The notes beneath the pieces were generated by a model, which saw only the letters and a list, made by a program, of their open reading frames with translations, was not told the origin of the DNA and searched no databases. Of a stretch of DNA of 64,000 bases, positions 51,266-59,804 are shown in pieces. The DNA is taken from NCBI RefSeq assembly GCF_023656565.1, contig NZ_JAMOKG010000003.1, positions 682,001 through 746,000 of the forward strand. The letters run 5' to 3'. Position numbers and translations under genes: made by a program. The DNA comes from Flavobacterium tyrosinilyticum (GTDB lineage Bacteria; Bacteroidota; Bacteroidia; Flavobacteriales; Flavobacteriaceae). The stretch's first letter is position 1; each line of letters opens with the position of its first letter.

Positions 51266-51748
51266 TTAGAAAAATCTGCTGTGCCAGCTATCGGCTGCAG
51301 GAACTTCCCAAGACTCATTAAATTCTTCGATATTGTTTACCAAATTATTGAAAACAATTGTATTCTCAGAAACTGATTTATCTTTTACCATTTTCTTGAA
51401 ATCAATTAATGGTTTATGTGCAATATGTTCTCCAAGTTTAAAAGTAACATTCATTTTATCCAATAAATCAACATTGTACTTTTTCTCTAAACTTTGAATA
51501 AATTCAACAGAACTATCAATAGAACAACCTGTAGCGGCTTGGACATCTTGATTTACTGCCAATATAATAAATCGGTTGTATTTTAATAAAAACGAAGCTT
51601 CTAGACTTGTTCCGTGTGCAGCCCATTGTTCTACAAAAGCTTTTAAATCTGTTTCGATTTCAGAAAACTCTTCCTCAGAAAATTTTCTGTTGGACTGGTA
51701 AATCCAAACTCTAGACTCACCTGGTAAATTTTCAAAAGGTATATACAT
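51266..51748 (-). CDS. Conserved Bacteroidota protein, often called ABC transporter ATPase without basis
   Basis: The protein has 160 residues and is cytoplasmic. It starts MYIPFENLPGESRVWIYQSN and contains FSEEEFSEIETDLKAFVEQW, LKYNRFIILAVNQDV, a Cys in ATGCSIDSSVEFI, and AHKPLIDFKKMVKDK. It has no Walker motifs, so the common label as an ABC ATPase does not fit. It is conserved across Bacteroidota, often next to Fe-S electron-transfer genes as here. This one lies downstream of an HdrB-like gene on the same strand, with a repeat island between. The function is unknown. Confidence 0.8.
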   Translation of the reverse strand: MYIPFENLPGESRVWIYQSNRKFSEEEFSEIETDLKAFVEQWAAHGTSLEASFLLKYNRFIILAVNQDVQAATGCSIDSSVEFIQSLEKKYNVDLLDKMNVTFKLGEHIAHKPLIDFKKMVKDKSVSENTIVFNNLVNNIEEFNESWEVPAADSWHSRFF

Positions 51749-51771
51749 TTTTAACTTTTTTTTGTTTGTTT

Positions 51772-51832
51772 TTGTTTCAGGTTTCAGGTTTCAAAACTTA
51801 GTAGCTTAGCACCTTAGAACCTTAGCATCTCT
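51772..51832. repeat. TTTCAGG and CTTAGAACCTTAGCA repeats
   Basis: Three TTTCAGG-type units (51774-51796) are followed by CTTAGTAGCTTAGCACC, TTAGAACC and TTAGCATCTC, ending at the stop codon of the Fe-S gene. Confidence 0.65.
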
Positions 51833-51833
51833 T

Positions 51834-52625
51834 TTACAAATCTTGTGCATTTGCAATTAACTCAGCAACGTCCATAACTTTTACCTCACCCTCTTTATGA
51901 GCATGTTTAATTCCATCCGTTAACATTGTATTACAGAACGGACAACCCGCAGCAATAATGTCTGGTTTTACTTCTAATGCATCTTCTGTACGAAGAACAT
52001 TTACTTCTTTGTTTCCAGGTTCAGCATCTTTAAACATCTGCGCTCCACCTGCTCCACAGCATAAACCATTTGCTTTAGAACGTTTCATTTCAACTAACTC
52101 AACGTCCAATTTCTGAATTAAATCTCTCGGTGCTTCGTAAACTTTATTGGCTCTACCTAAATAACAAGGATCATGGAACGTAATTTTTTTACCTTTAAAT
52201 TGCCCACCCTCAACAGTTAATCTCCCATCATCAATTAATGATTTTAAAAATTCTGTATGATGAATAACTTCGTAATTACCTCCTAATTCTGGATATTCAT
52301 TTTTTAATGTATTAAAACAATGCGGACAAGCCGTAACGATTTTTTTAGCTTCATAAGCATTCAAAACCTCGATATTCATCATAGCTTGCATTTGAAACAA
52401 AAATTCATTTCCAGCTCTTTTTGCAGGATCACCAGTACAACTCTCTTCTGTACCTAAAACTGCAAAAGAAACATTGGTACGATTTAAAATTCGCACAAAT
52501 GCTTTAGTAATTTTTTTTGCTCTATCATCAAAACTTCCTGCGCAACCTACCCAAAACAAAACTTCTGGCTGTTTTCCTTCGGCAAGCATTTCTGCCATTG
52601 TTGGTACTACTAAATTTTCTGACAT
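51834..52625 (-). CDS. HdrB/GlpC-like (Fe-S)-binding protein with CCG domains
   Basis: From the ATG at 52625 (MSENLVVPTMAEM) the protein has 263 residues; a GTG three codons earlier is possible. Two cysteine-rich CCG-type domains are seen: LFWVGCAGSFDD with TACPHCFNTLKNEYP, and FHDPCYLGR with LCCGAGGAQMF and AGCPFCNTML. This is the pattern of heterodisulfide-reductase subunit B-like and LutA/GlpC-like proteins that hold a non-cubane Fe-S site. The HdrC-like membrane protein is encoded next upstream, so the pair probably forms a membrane electron-transfer module. The electron donor and acceptor are unknown. Confidence 0.9.
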   Translation of the reverse strand: MSENLVVPTMAEMLAEGKQPEVLFWVGCAGSFDDRAKKITKAFVRILNRTNVSFAVLGTEESCTGDPAKRAGNEFLFQMQAMMNIEVLNAYEAKKIVTACPHCFNTLKNEYPELGGNYEVIHHTEFLKSLIDDGRLTVEGGQFKGKKITFHDPCYLGRANKVYEAPRDLIQKLDVELVEMKRSKANGLCCGAGGAQMFKDAEPGNKEVNVLRTEDALEVKPDIIAAGCPFCNTMLTDGIKHAHKEGEVKVMDVAELIANAQDL

Positions 52626-52635
52626 TTCTCTCACT

Positions 52636-52760
52636 TTTGTTTAATCGGTTAATCGTGAAATTGTTTAATCGCTAAAAGCAAAATGACAATCCTGTAAAAA
52701 CCGAAATATTATTTTAAAATCGATTAAACGGTTAAGTAACTAACCGATTAAACAATAAAT
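52636..52760. repeat. TTTAATCGGTTAATCG repeat array within the Fe-S gene pair
   Basis: Units TTTAATCGG, TTAATCGTG, TTTAATCGCT and AACCGATTAAAC in both orientations fill almost the entire gap. It is the same family as 10028-10178 and likewise lies between two collinear genes. Confidence 0.75.
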
Positions 52761-52761
52761 C

Positions 52762-54099
52762 TTAATTCTCGTTTTTCCAATTTAAACGGTCTTGCTGGCT
52801 GTACTGCCACGGCGCACCATTATTTTCAATATTAGTCATCATCGCATTCAATGACATTGGAGCAGCACTTTGTTCCATCACCAAATAACGGCGCATATCC
52901 ATAATAATAGACAACGGACTAATATTTACAGGACATTCCTCAACACAAGCATTACAAGAAGTACAAGCCCATAATTCTTCTGGAGTAATATAATCGTTTA
53001 ATAATGTTTTGTTATCTGGAACAAATACACCTTTATTGGCATCAATATTTTTACCAACTTCAGTCAAACGATCTCTTGTATCCATCATAATTTTACGCGG
53101 AGACAATTTTTTACCAGTTTGATTTGCAGGACAAGAAGAAGTACAACGTCCGCATTCTGTACATGTATAAGCATTTAACAACTGAACCCAGTTTAAATCC
53201 TGAACATCGCTTGCACCAAATTTAGCCGGATGCGCGTTCTCATCAACTGGAGCTGCGGCAAACGGATCAGCATTAGGATCCATCATTAATTTTACCTCTT
53301 TTGTAACAGAAGCTAAATTATCAAATTGTCCTTCTGGTTTTAAGTTTGCAAAATACGTATTCGGGAAAGCCAAAAGAATATGCAAGTGTTTTGAAAAGTA
53401 TAAATAGTTCATAAAAACTAAAATACCAACAATATGTAGCCACCAGAAAACTTCAAACATCAATCCAACTGCTTCATTAGACGTACCATTGAAAATTGGC
53501 GCTATAAATTGGCTTATTGGATAACTTCCTGCTTTATGAAAATGAGAATATCCTCCTGGAACATTCTGCAAATGCAAATCTGAAGCATTCATCAATAAAA
53601 ACAGAATCATTAAAACTGTTTCAAAATATAGAATGTAATTGGCATCACTTTTTGGAAATCCATTCAAATCAGAATTGATAAAACGTTTCAAACGAATTAC
53701 ATTTCTTCTAATCCAGAATGTAACTACAGCAATAATTACAAGTATTGCCAATATTTCAAATGAAGCAATTAAAACATCATAGACTACACCTAAATAAGGC
53801 GCAAAAACTCTATGCGTTCCAAAAAGTCCATCAATGATAATCTCTAATAATTCGATATTAATTATTATGAAACCTACATATACAAAAATATGAAGGATTC
53901 CTGCAACAGGGCGTCTCACCATTTTTGATTGCCCAAGAGCAATCAATGCCATGTTTTTCCAACGAGCTTTAGGATTATCTTTTCGATCTACATCAACTCC
54001 CAAATTAATATTTCGGATGATTTTTTTTACGCTCGCTGCAAAAAAACCGAAACCTACTATAAGAAGTACTGCGAATAAAATATTATCTAAATAACTCAT
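52762..54099 (-). CDS. HdrC-like membrane (Fe-S) oxidoreductase with two [4Fe-4S] motifs
   Basis: The protein has 445 residues. At least five hydrophobic helices are seen in the first ~230 residues (ILFAVLLIVGFGFFAA, IFVYVGFIIINIELLEIII, VLIASFEILAILVIIAVVTF and others). A C-terminal ferredoxin-like domain (~300-390) follows with CTECGRCTSSCP and CTSCNACVEECP. This layout (NarI/HdrE-like membrane part plus HdrC-like clusters) suggests electron transfer between the membrane quinone pool and the CCG protein encoded downstream. The gene starts 6 bases after the MCE gene, so they share a transcript. Confidence 0.9.
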   Translation of the reverse strand: MSYLDNILFAVLLIVGFGFFAASVKKIIRNINLGVDVDRKDNPKARWKNMALIALGQSKMVRRPVAGILHIFVYVGFIIINIELLEIIIDGLFGTHRVFAPYLGVVYDVLIASFEILAILVIIAVVTFWIRRNVIRLKRFINSDLNGFPKSDANYILYFETVLMILFLLMNASDLHLQNVPGGYSHFHKAGSYPISQFIAPIFNGTSNEAVGLMFEVFWWLHIVGILVFMNYLYFSKHLHILLAFPNTYFANLKPEGQFDNLASVTKEVKLMMDPNADPFAAAPVDENAHPAKFGASDVQDLNWVQLLNAYTCTECGRCTSSCPANQTGKKLSPRKIMMDTRDRLTEVGKNIDANKGVFVPDNKTLLNDYITPEELWACTSCNACVEECPVNISPLSIIMDMRRYLVMEQSAAPMSLNAMMTNIENNGAPWQYSQQDRLNWKNEN

Positions 54100-54105
54100 T
54101 TATAA

Positions 54106-55071
54106 TTATTTTTTATCTGTTGAGTTTGTTTCTTCTGTTGGTGCTACGTATGGTTTATTTTTCTTTCCAAAAAGAGAAACGTTTACGTAACGAGTTGGAT
54201 AAAGACGAAGATCTTGCAATAACAATTCAAGCTCTTTTGAAGTTTTAGTCAGGTTATTATACAAAGCCTCATCGTTAAGTATTTTTCCTGCTGTACCTTT
54301 TCCAGAATTCAAATTGTTCATTAAAACATCAACTTTAGCTAAAGTTTGGTTCAAATTGCGAACTGTTTTACCTAAATCTGCTTTATTTAATGAATCTGAA
54401 ATCTTATTGAAGTTGCCAGACATTTTATTGAAATTTGTAACCATCCCATTAATCTGTCCTTTATTAGTATCCAAGATATTGTTAAGACTTCCAGATGCTT
54501 TATGAAATTGTTGCATTGTCTGACTTAATTCAGCAATTGTTTTCTTTAGATTTTCTTGAGTATTTTTATCTAAAGTATTGTTTAATCCTGTAACCAAATT
54601 ATCAATATTCAAAAGCATTTTATCAAGCTTTTGCTGAATTGGTTCAATTTTTCCTCCTAATGATTCTGTCAAACCTAATTCGACAGTAGAAGTTAATTTC
54701 TGTCCGTCTTCAGCTAATTCTTTGTCAGCAAAATTCGGAATGATTTTAATTTGTTTTCCTGCAATTAAACTTGGAGAATAAATTGCCGCTGTACTGGTTT
54801 TAGTAATTGGGAAATCTGTTTTAAGCTGAAGTTCAACCAGTAATTTACCTGTTACTTCATCAATTGTAATTTTACTTACTTTACCAATTGCAAGTCCATT
54901 TAGTGTTACTGGAGCTGATGGTGATAAATCCTCAACATTATCATATTCAGCATATAAGACAGTATAATTAGTAAAAAGATCTCTACCTTTTAAAAAACTA
55001 TATCCCCAGATAAATAATAAAATAGATACGATGACTAAAATAGCCGTTTTAATTTCTCTTGTTAGTTTCAA
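54106..55071 (-). CDS. MlaD/MCE family protein
   Basis: The protein has 321 residues. One N-terminal transmembrane helix (AILVIVSILLFIWGYSFL) is followed by the MCE domain (~38-115; LYAEYDNVEDLSPSAPVTLNGLAIGKVSKI is typical). A long coiled-coil tail (~145-275; repeated NLNNTL, LSQTMQQF and LNKADLGKTVRNLNQT) and a polar end complete it. MCE proteins form rings or tubes for lipid transport between membranes. No MlaE/MlaF-type permease or ATPase gene is adjacent. It lies between an amidase and the Fe-S pair on the minus strand. Confidence 0.92.
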   Translation of the reverse strand: MKLTREIKTAILVIVSILLFIWGYSFLKGRDLFTNYTVLYAEYDNVEDLSPSAPVTLNGLAIGKVSKITIDEVTGKLLVELQLKTDFPITKTSTAAIYSPSLIAGKQIKIIPNFADKELAEDGQKLTSTVELGLTESLGGKIEPIQQKLDKMLLNIDNLVTGLNNTLDKNTQENLKKTIAELSQTMQQFHKASGSLNNILDTNKGQINGMVTNFNKMSGNFNKISDSLNKADLGKTVRNLNQTLAKVDVLMNNLNSGKGTAGKILNDEALYNNLTKTSKELELLLQDLRLYPTRYVNVSLFGKKNKPYVAPTEETNSTDKK

Positions 55072-55121
55072 AATTCTAAGTGTTTGTACAAAATTAATAT
55101 AAATATTCGAACTTGCGCTTA

Positions 55122-56243
55122 TTATTTAATCGCGTCCTGAATACTGATTTTTTCTCCATCTTTAGTTGCTACTAAAAATGCTGCGCCATATCCTTTACCT
55201 TTAGCTTCTTGCAGATATTTTTGAGCGGTTTCGTAACTTGGAGTTTCTTCGTAGAAATATTTATAAATATTATTTTCGTACACCATTGTTACATTTTTCA
55301 ATCCTTTAAAATTTTTAGGCTCTAAAGGTGTTTTTTTAATACTTGCAATAAGCTGTACTTTAAAAAATGTTCCTTTTGGAGCATTCTTCGCTACTGCAAC
55401 TGGAGTAGTTGTTTTTGGTTTTGCAGGCGTAGTATCTCTTACGGGCCGACCCTCAGTAGCTTCCGCTCCTGTCCCAAAATATTCACGTTTATAACTTAAA
55501 ATAGCTTCTGCAATTGCTCTTGCAATATCGTCTTGGCCTTCTTCAGAATTCAGAATATTTCCTTCTGTTGGATTCGATACAAATCCTGTTTCAACCAAAA
55601 CTCTTGGCATATAAGCTTTATGAAGTACCATAAAAGGAGCTTGCTTCACTCCTCCGTGACGAAGTTTTTTTCCTAATTTCTCAAAATTCTCCTCGATTTT
55701 AGTCGCAAGTGTAATACTATTATCTAAATATTCTTCCTGCATCAAAGTCATACCAATCATCGACTCTGGCGAGTTAGGATCGAAACCTTCATATTTACGC
55801 TTGTAGTCTTTCTCTAATGTAATTACAGAGTTCTCTTTTTTCGCCGCTTCAAGGTTTGAGGCTACTTTACTTAAACCCATTACATAAGTTTCTGTTCCGT
55901 CGGCAGCCGTATTTTTATTTGCATTACAGTGAATAGAAACAAAAATGTTTGAATTTGCACGGTTAGCGATATTAGCTCTTTCAACTAAATCTATAAAAAC
56001 GTCTGTTTTACGAGTATAAATTACATTAACATTAGGATTAAGCTCTAAAATCTTACCCACTTTCAAAACAATAGCTAAAGCAATATTCTTTTCAATTCGT
56101 CCGCTATAAACTGCTCCGAAGTCATGATCTCCATGTCCAGCGTCAAGCGTTACCTTAAACACATTTGACTGACTATGAGCACAAAAGGACGATATTATTA
56201 GAAATAAAGTAAATATTACCTTAAATTTGTTAATTCTATTCAT
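55122..56243 (-). CDS. N-acetylmuramoyl-L-alanine amidase (AmiC type)
   Basis: From the ATG at 56243 (MNRINKFKVIFTLFLIISSF) the protein has 373 residues with a signal peptide ending SQ. The Amidase_3 domain (~30-250) shows the zinc ligands in LDAGHGDHDFGAVY (His), RIEKNIALAI (Glu) and VSIHCNANKN (His), and the catalytic Glu in LVETGFVSNPTEG. A linker rich in Pro and Thr is followed by a SPOR-like C-terminal repeat (~285-370). It cleaves peptide stems from murein in cell separation. The frame continues 22 codons upstream, but those residues are not a signal peptide. It diverges from lptD and is collinear with MCE. Confidence 0.94.
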   Translation of the reverse strand: MNRINKFKVIFTLFLIISSFCAHSQSNVFKVTLDAGHGDHDFGAVYSGRIEKNIALAIVLKVGKILELNPNVNVIYTRKTDVFIDLVERANIANRANSNIFVSIHCNANKNTAADGTETYVMGLSKVASNLEAAKKENSVITLEKDYKRKYEGFDPNSPESMIGMTLMQEEYLDNSITLATKIEENFEKLGKKLRHGGVKQAPFMVLHKAYMPRVLVETGFVSNPTEGNILNSEEGQDDIARAIAEAILSYKREYFGTGAEATEGRPVRDTTPAKPKTTTPVAVAKNAPKGTFFKVQLIASIKKTPLEPKNFKGLKNVTMVYENNIYKYFYEETPSYETAQKYLQEAKGKGYGAAFLVATKDGEKISIQDAIK

Positions 56244-56325
56244 AAATCTAAAAGTTAATTTTAATAAAATGCAGCTGTTATAATTTTTAGAATTGATTAT
56301 TTTTGCCAAAAAATTATATGTAAGT

Positions 56326-59028
56326 TTGACATGTCAAAAAACAAGCCATAATTTTACAAAAATAGCATTTAAACCTTTGCACACAAACTTATTTAATATC
56401 GTTTTAATATCATTTTTCCTAACTATAGGTTGTGGTAATTTATACTCGCAAGAAATAAAAAATAAAAAAAAGCCTTTACCTGCTGTAAAACAAACAGATA
56501 AAGAAAATCCTGCCATTACAGACACCATAAAACTAGATACTGTTAAACCCAAAAAGACCTTTTTGGATGGAAAAGTAAGATACAAAGCAAAAGACTATGC
56601 TAAAATTGATCAGAAAAAAAAGCTGATCACCTTATATAACGAAGCAGAATTATACTACAAAGATGTCGAATTAAAATCTGGTATAATTGTTCTTAATTAT
56701 GAAAAAGATGAAGTTTATGCCGGAAGAATTAAAGATTCTGCAGGAGTATTAACTCAATATCCTAACTTTAAACAGGGATCAAGTGAAGTGCAACCAGATT
56801 CTATTCGCTTTAATTTTAAAACAAAAAAGGCTTTAATTTATAATTCAAGAACAAAACAAGGCGAATTAAACATTAAGGCTTCTGTTACTAAAAAAGAAAA
56901 CGACTCTGTATACTTTTTAAAGGGCGCACGTATTACGACTGCTCAAGATATCGATCATCCTGAATACTATTTTCAAACGAGTAGAATTAAGTTTGTCCCA
57001 GGCAAAAAAATTGTAGCAGGTTTAACGCAAATGGTAATTGCCGATGTTCCTACTCCACTTGCATTACCTTATGGCTTTTTCCCTTTAAGTAAGGAAAAAA
57101 GTGTATCCGGTATTATCATTCCGAGTTATAACGATTCTAATACACGTGGATTTTCATTGCAAAATGGAGGTTATTACTTTGCTTTAAGTGATAATTACGA
57201 TTTAACCGTACTTGGTGATTATTATACCAACGGAAGTTACGCCATGCGTTTTGAATCTGCATATGCGACAAGATATAAGTATCGAGGAAACGTGAACATT
57301 CGTTTTGAAAATTTAATTAGCAGCGAACGCGGTTATCCTGATTATTCAAAACAAAGCATCTACAATATTCAGTGGTCGCATTCTAAAGATACAAAATCGA
57401 ACCCTAATTCTACTTTCTCTGCTTCTGTCAACATGGGGAGTAGTAAGTACTTTAAACAGTCTATCAACCAAGCCAATATTGGATCGAACTTAAATAACAC
57501 ATTAAGCTCTTCTATTTCTTATAATAAAACATTTAATACGATCCCAGGTTCTCGTATTGCGCTATCTGCAACTCATAGCCAAAATACACAAACAGAAGAC
57601 ATTATTATGACGCTTCCGTCTTTACAAGGAAGTATTGACCGTATCTATCCTTTTGTTGGAAAGAATGGCGTTAAAAAGGGATTAATCAAAAACATCAACT
57701 TACAGTACAATGTAAGCGGTAAAAACTATTTCAAAACCAAAGATTCGCTATTTTTCAAACCACAAATGTTTGATGATGCGCAATTAGGGTTGCAGCAGAC
57801 TATTCCGTTAAGCACGAACTTTAAAATCTTTAAATATTTTAGTGCTGGAGCTTCTACAACTTATCAAGAAACATGGGTAAATAAAACGATTCAAAAAGTT
57901 TACGACCCTACTGAAGGACAAACAGTCAATAAAACCGTAAATGGTTTTGATTCCTTTAGAACATACAATTTCAGCACCAATTTAGGTACGACGATTTACG
58001 GAACTTTTAATTTTGGAGACGATAAAAGAATCCAATCTATTCGACACGTAATGCGTCCGAGTGTAACTTATGCCTATACTCCAAGTTTTGAAAAATATTA
58101 CGACACATATGCTGTTGATGCTTCTGGCAGAATTACTTCTGAGTATACGCGATTTGAAAGCGGAATATATGGATCGCCAGGAAAAGACAATTCAAACATT
58201 GTTGGTTTTGCTTTGAGCAATACTTTTGAAGCTAAAGTAAGAGATCGAGACAGCACAAAAACAGAACCTAAAAAAATAATGCTGTTAAACAACTTAAACT
58301 TTAGCACAAGCTACAATTTTAATGCTGACGGAAAATCAACATTTGGATGGCAGCCTGTATTAGTTAGTGGTGGAACACAGTTTTTTGACAATAAAATGAA
58401 TATGAACTTTGGTGCTACATTAGATCCTTATGCGATTGATAATGGTGGTAACAAAATTGACAAATTCAACATTGACAATGGCGGAAGTTTATTCAGAATG
58501 ACAAGTGCAAACGTAACTGTAAACTATTCATTCTCGAATAAAGGAAGCGGAAAAGAAAAAGAACAAAATACACAGAGTCAGCGAAACGGAGGTCGAAGCG
58601 ATGACTTATTTGGTACCAATACCGACTTAAATGACAGCCGTAACAGTCAGTTTGCCAATGAACCCGAAAAAGATGATGTAATCACAGAATTCTTCAATTC
58701 GAAAGTTCCGTGGGATATGACACTTGCCTATTCGTTAACCTATTCAAACATCAAACGAGAAAGCACTATTTCTGGAAACTCTATCATGGTTTCTATTAAT
58801 ACAGATCTTACCCCTAAATGGAAAGCTGGGGTTTCTACAGGATACGATTTTGTGCAAAAAGGAGTTACCTTTACACAATTCCGTTTTGAAAGAGATTTGT
58901 TAAGCTGGAGAATGGCCTTTAACTGGCAGCCCTTGGGTACAAATTCTAACTGGAACTTCTTCATCGGAATTAAATCTGGTATGCTTAGCGATATCAAATG
59001 GAACAAACGAAGCGTTTCAAATAGATAA
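56326..59028 (+). CDS. lptD: LPS assembly outer membrane protein LptD-like
   Basis: The protein has about 900 residues. An N-terminal hydrophobic signal (NIVLISFFLTIGCGNLYSQE) is followed by a basic linker, an OstA-like/LptD periplasmic domain (~65-230; VRYKAKDYAKIDQKKKLITL, GEAELYYKDVEL-like) and an LptD C-terminal beta-barrel. PTPLALPYGFFPLSKEKSVSGIIIPSY is a strong barrel landmark of Bacteroidota LptD. It should insert lipopolysaccharide into the outer leaflet. The start is uncertain: no suitable ATG is found, and TTG codons at 56293, 56326 and 56377 are possible. 56326 is preferred because a TATTTTTG box (56299-56306) precedes it. It diverges from the amidase gene. Confidence 0.9.
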   Translation: MTCQKTSHNFTKIAFKPLHTNLFNIVLISFFLTIGCGNLYSQEIKNKKKPLPAVKQTDKENPAITDTIKLDTVKPKKTFLDGKVRYKAKDYAKIDQKKKLITLYNEAELYYKDVELKSGIIVLNYEKDEVYAGRIKDSAGVLTQYPNFKQGSSEVQPDSIRFNFKTKKALIYNSRTKQGELNIKASVTKKENDSVYFLKGARITTAQDIDHPEYYFQTSRIKFVPGKKIVAGLTQMVIADVPTPLALPYGFFPLSKEKSVSGIIIPSYNDSNTRGFSLQNGGYYFALSDNYDLTVLGDYYTNGSYAMRFESAYATRYKYRGNVNIRFENLISSERGYPDYSKQSIYNIQWSHSKDTKSNPNSTFSASVNMGSSKYFKQSINQANIGSNLNNTLSSSISYNKTFNTIPGSRIALSATHSQNTQTEDIIMTLPSLQGSIDRIYPFVGKNGVKKGLIKNINLQYNVSGKNYFKTKDSLFFKPQMFDDAQLGLQQTIPLSTNFKIFKYFSAGASTTYQETWVNKTIQKVYDPTEGQTVNKTVNGFDSFRTYNFSTNLGTTIYGTFNFGDDKRIQSIRHVMRPSVTYAYTPSFEKYYDTYAVDASGRITSEYTRFESGIYGSPGKDNSNIVGFALSNTFEAKVRDRDSTKTEPKKIMLLNNLNFSTSYNFNADGKSTFGWQPVLVSGGTQFFDNKMNMNFGATLDPYAIDNGGNKIDKFNIDNGGSLFRMTSANVTVNYSFSNKGSGKEKEQNTQSQRNGGRSDDLFGTNTDLNDSRNSQFANEPEKDDVITEFFNSKVPWDMTLAYSLTYSNIKRESTISGNSIMVSINTDLTPKWKAGVSTGYDFVQKGVTFTQFRFERDLLSWRMAFNWQPLGTNSNWNFFIGIKSGMLSDIKWNKRSVSNR

Positions 59029-59058
59029 TATACTTTCGAATCAAAATAAAATTTTATT

Positions 59059-59439
59059 ATGAAAAAGATCATTTTCACCGAGAAAGCTCCGGCTCCAATC
59101 GGGCCTTATAATCAAGCCGTATTATCTGGAAACACACTTTATGCTTCTGGACAAATTGCAATCAATCCTGAGTCAGGAGAGTTGGTTACAGACAACATTA
59201 ATGACGAGACTAATCAGGTTATGCAAAACATTGCCGCTATTCTTGAAGCAGCAGGTATGACATTTGAAAATGTTGTTAAGTCAACTATCTTCATCATGGA
59301 CATGAATAACTTTGGAGCAATAAACACGGTTTACGGTTCTTATTTTAACGAAAAAACCGCTCCAGCTCGTGAAACGGTTCAAGTGGCTTGTTTGCCAAAA
59401 AATGTTAATGTAGAAATTTCTATAATCGCTGTGCAATAG
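59059..59439 (+). CDS. ridA: RidA family enamine/imine deaminase
   Basis: The 126 residues are the usual size. RidA hydrolyses reactive enamines and imines made by PLP enzymes. Hallmarks are KAPAPIGPYNQAVLSGNTLYASGQI, MQNIAAILEAAGMTFENVVKST, PARETVQVACLPKNVNVEISII, and the invariant Arg in PARETV. It begins 30 bases after lptD on the same strand and overlaps the convergent mgsA gene by 20 bases. No terminator is seen between the two, so antisense overlap is likely. Confidence 0.96.
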   Translation: MKKIIFTEKAPAPIGPYNQAVLSGNTLYASGQIAINPESGELVTDNINDETNQVMQNIAAILEAAGMTFENVVKSTIFIMDMNNFGAINTVYGSYFNEKTAPARETVQVACLPKNVNVEISIIAVQ

Positions 59440-59794
59440 CATCTAATAATAATTGTGCCGTTGCTTCATTGGTTGCCAGCGGCACATTATGCACATCGCA
59501 AACACGAATTAGCATATTAATATCAGCTTCATGCGGATGGCTTGACAAAGGATCTTTAAAAAAGAAAACCATCTGCGTAATTCCTTCCGCTACTCTTCCT
59601 GCAATTTGCGCATCGCCTCCAAGAGGTCCAGATAGCATTCTTTGAGTTTTAAACCCCGCAGCTTCTGCTTTTCCTCCCGTAGTACCAGTACCAATAAGCC
59701 TTATCTTTTCATTATGCAAAACAGCTTCATTTTTGATTAGGAAATCAATTAAATCCGCTTTTTTTCCATCATGAGCAATAATGGCAATTTCCAT
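59420..59794 (-). CDS. mgsA: Methylglyoxal synthase
   Basis: From the ATG at 59794 (MEIAIIAHDGKKADLIDFL) the protein has 124 residues. It converts dihydroxyacetone phosphate to methylglyoxal and phosphate. Family residues are IAHDGKK, LIGTGTTGG, MLSGPLGGDAQIAGRVAEG, FFFKDPLSSHPHEADI (the catalytic Asp region) and RVCDVHNVPLATNEATA. The longer frame (12 extra residues) is rejected because the conserved start is at MEIAI. It lies 10 bases after the GlcNAc kinase-like gene on the same strand, with gap and pfkA further upstream. Confidence 0.95.
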   Translation of the reverse strand: MEIAIIAHDGKKADLIDFLIKNEAVLHNEKIRLIGTGTTGGKAEAAGFKTQRMLSGPLGGDAQIAGRVAEGITQMVFFFKDPLSSHPHEADINMLIRVCDVHNVPLATNEATAQLLLDAIAQRL

Positions 59795-59804
59795 AAAACC
59801 AGAA

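Noticed and set aside
51266..51748. ABC transporter ATPase
   Set aside because: There is no Walker A, signature or Walker B motif in the 160 residues.
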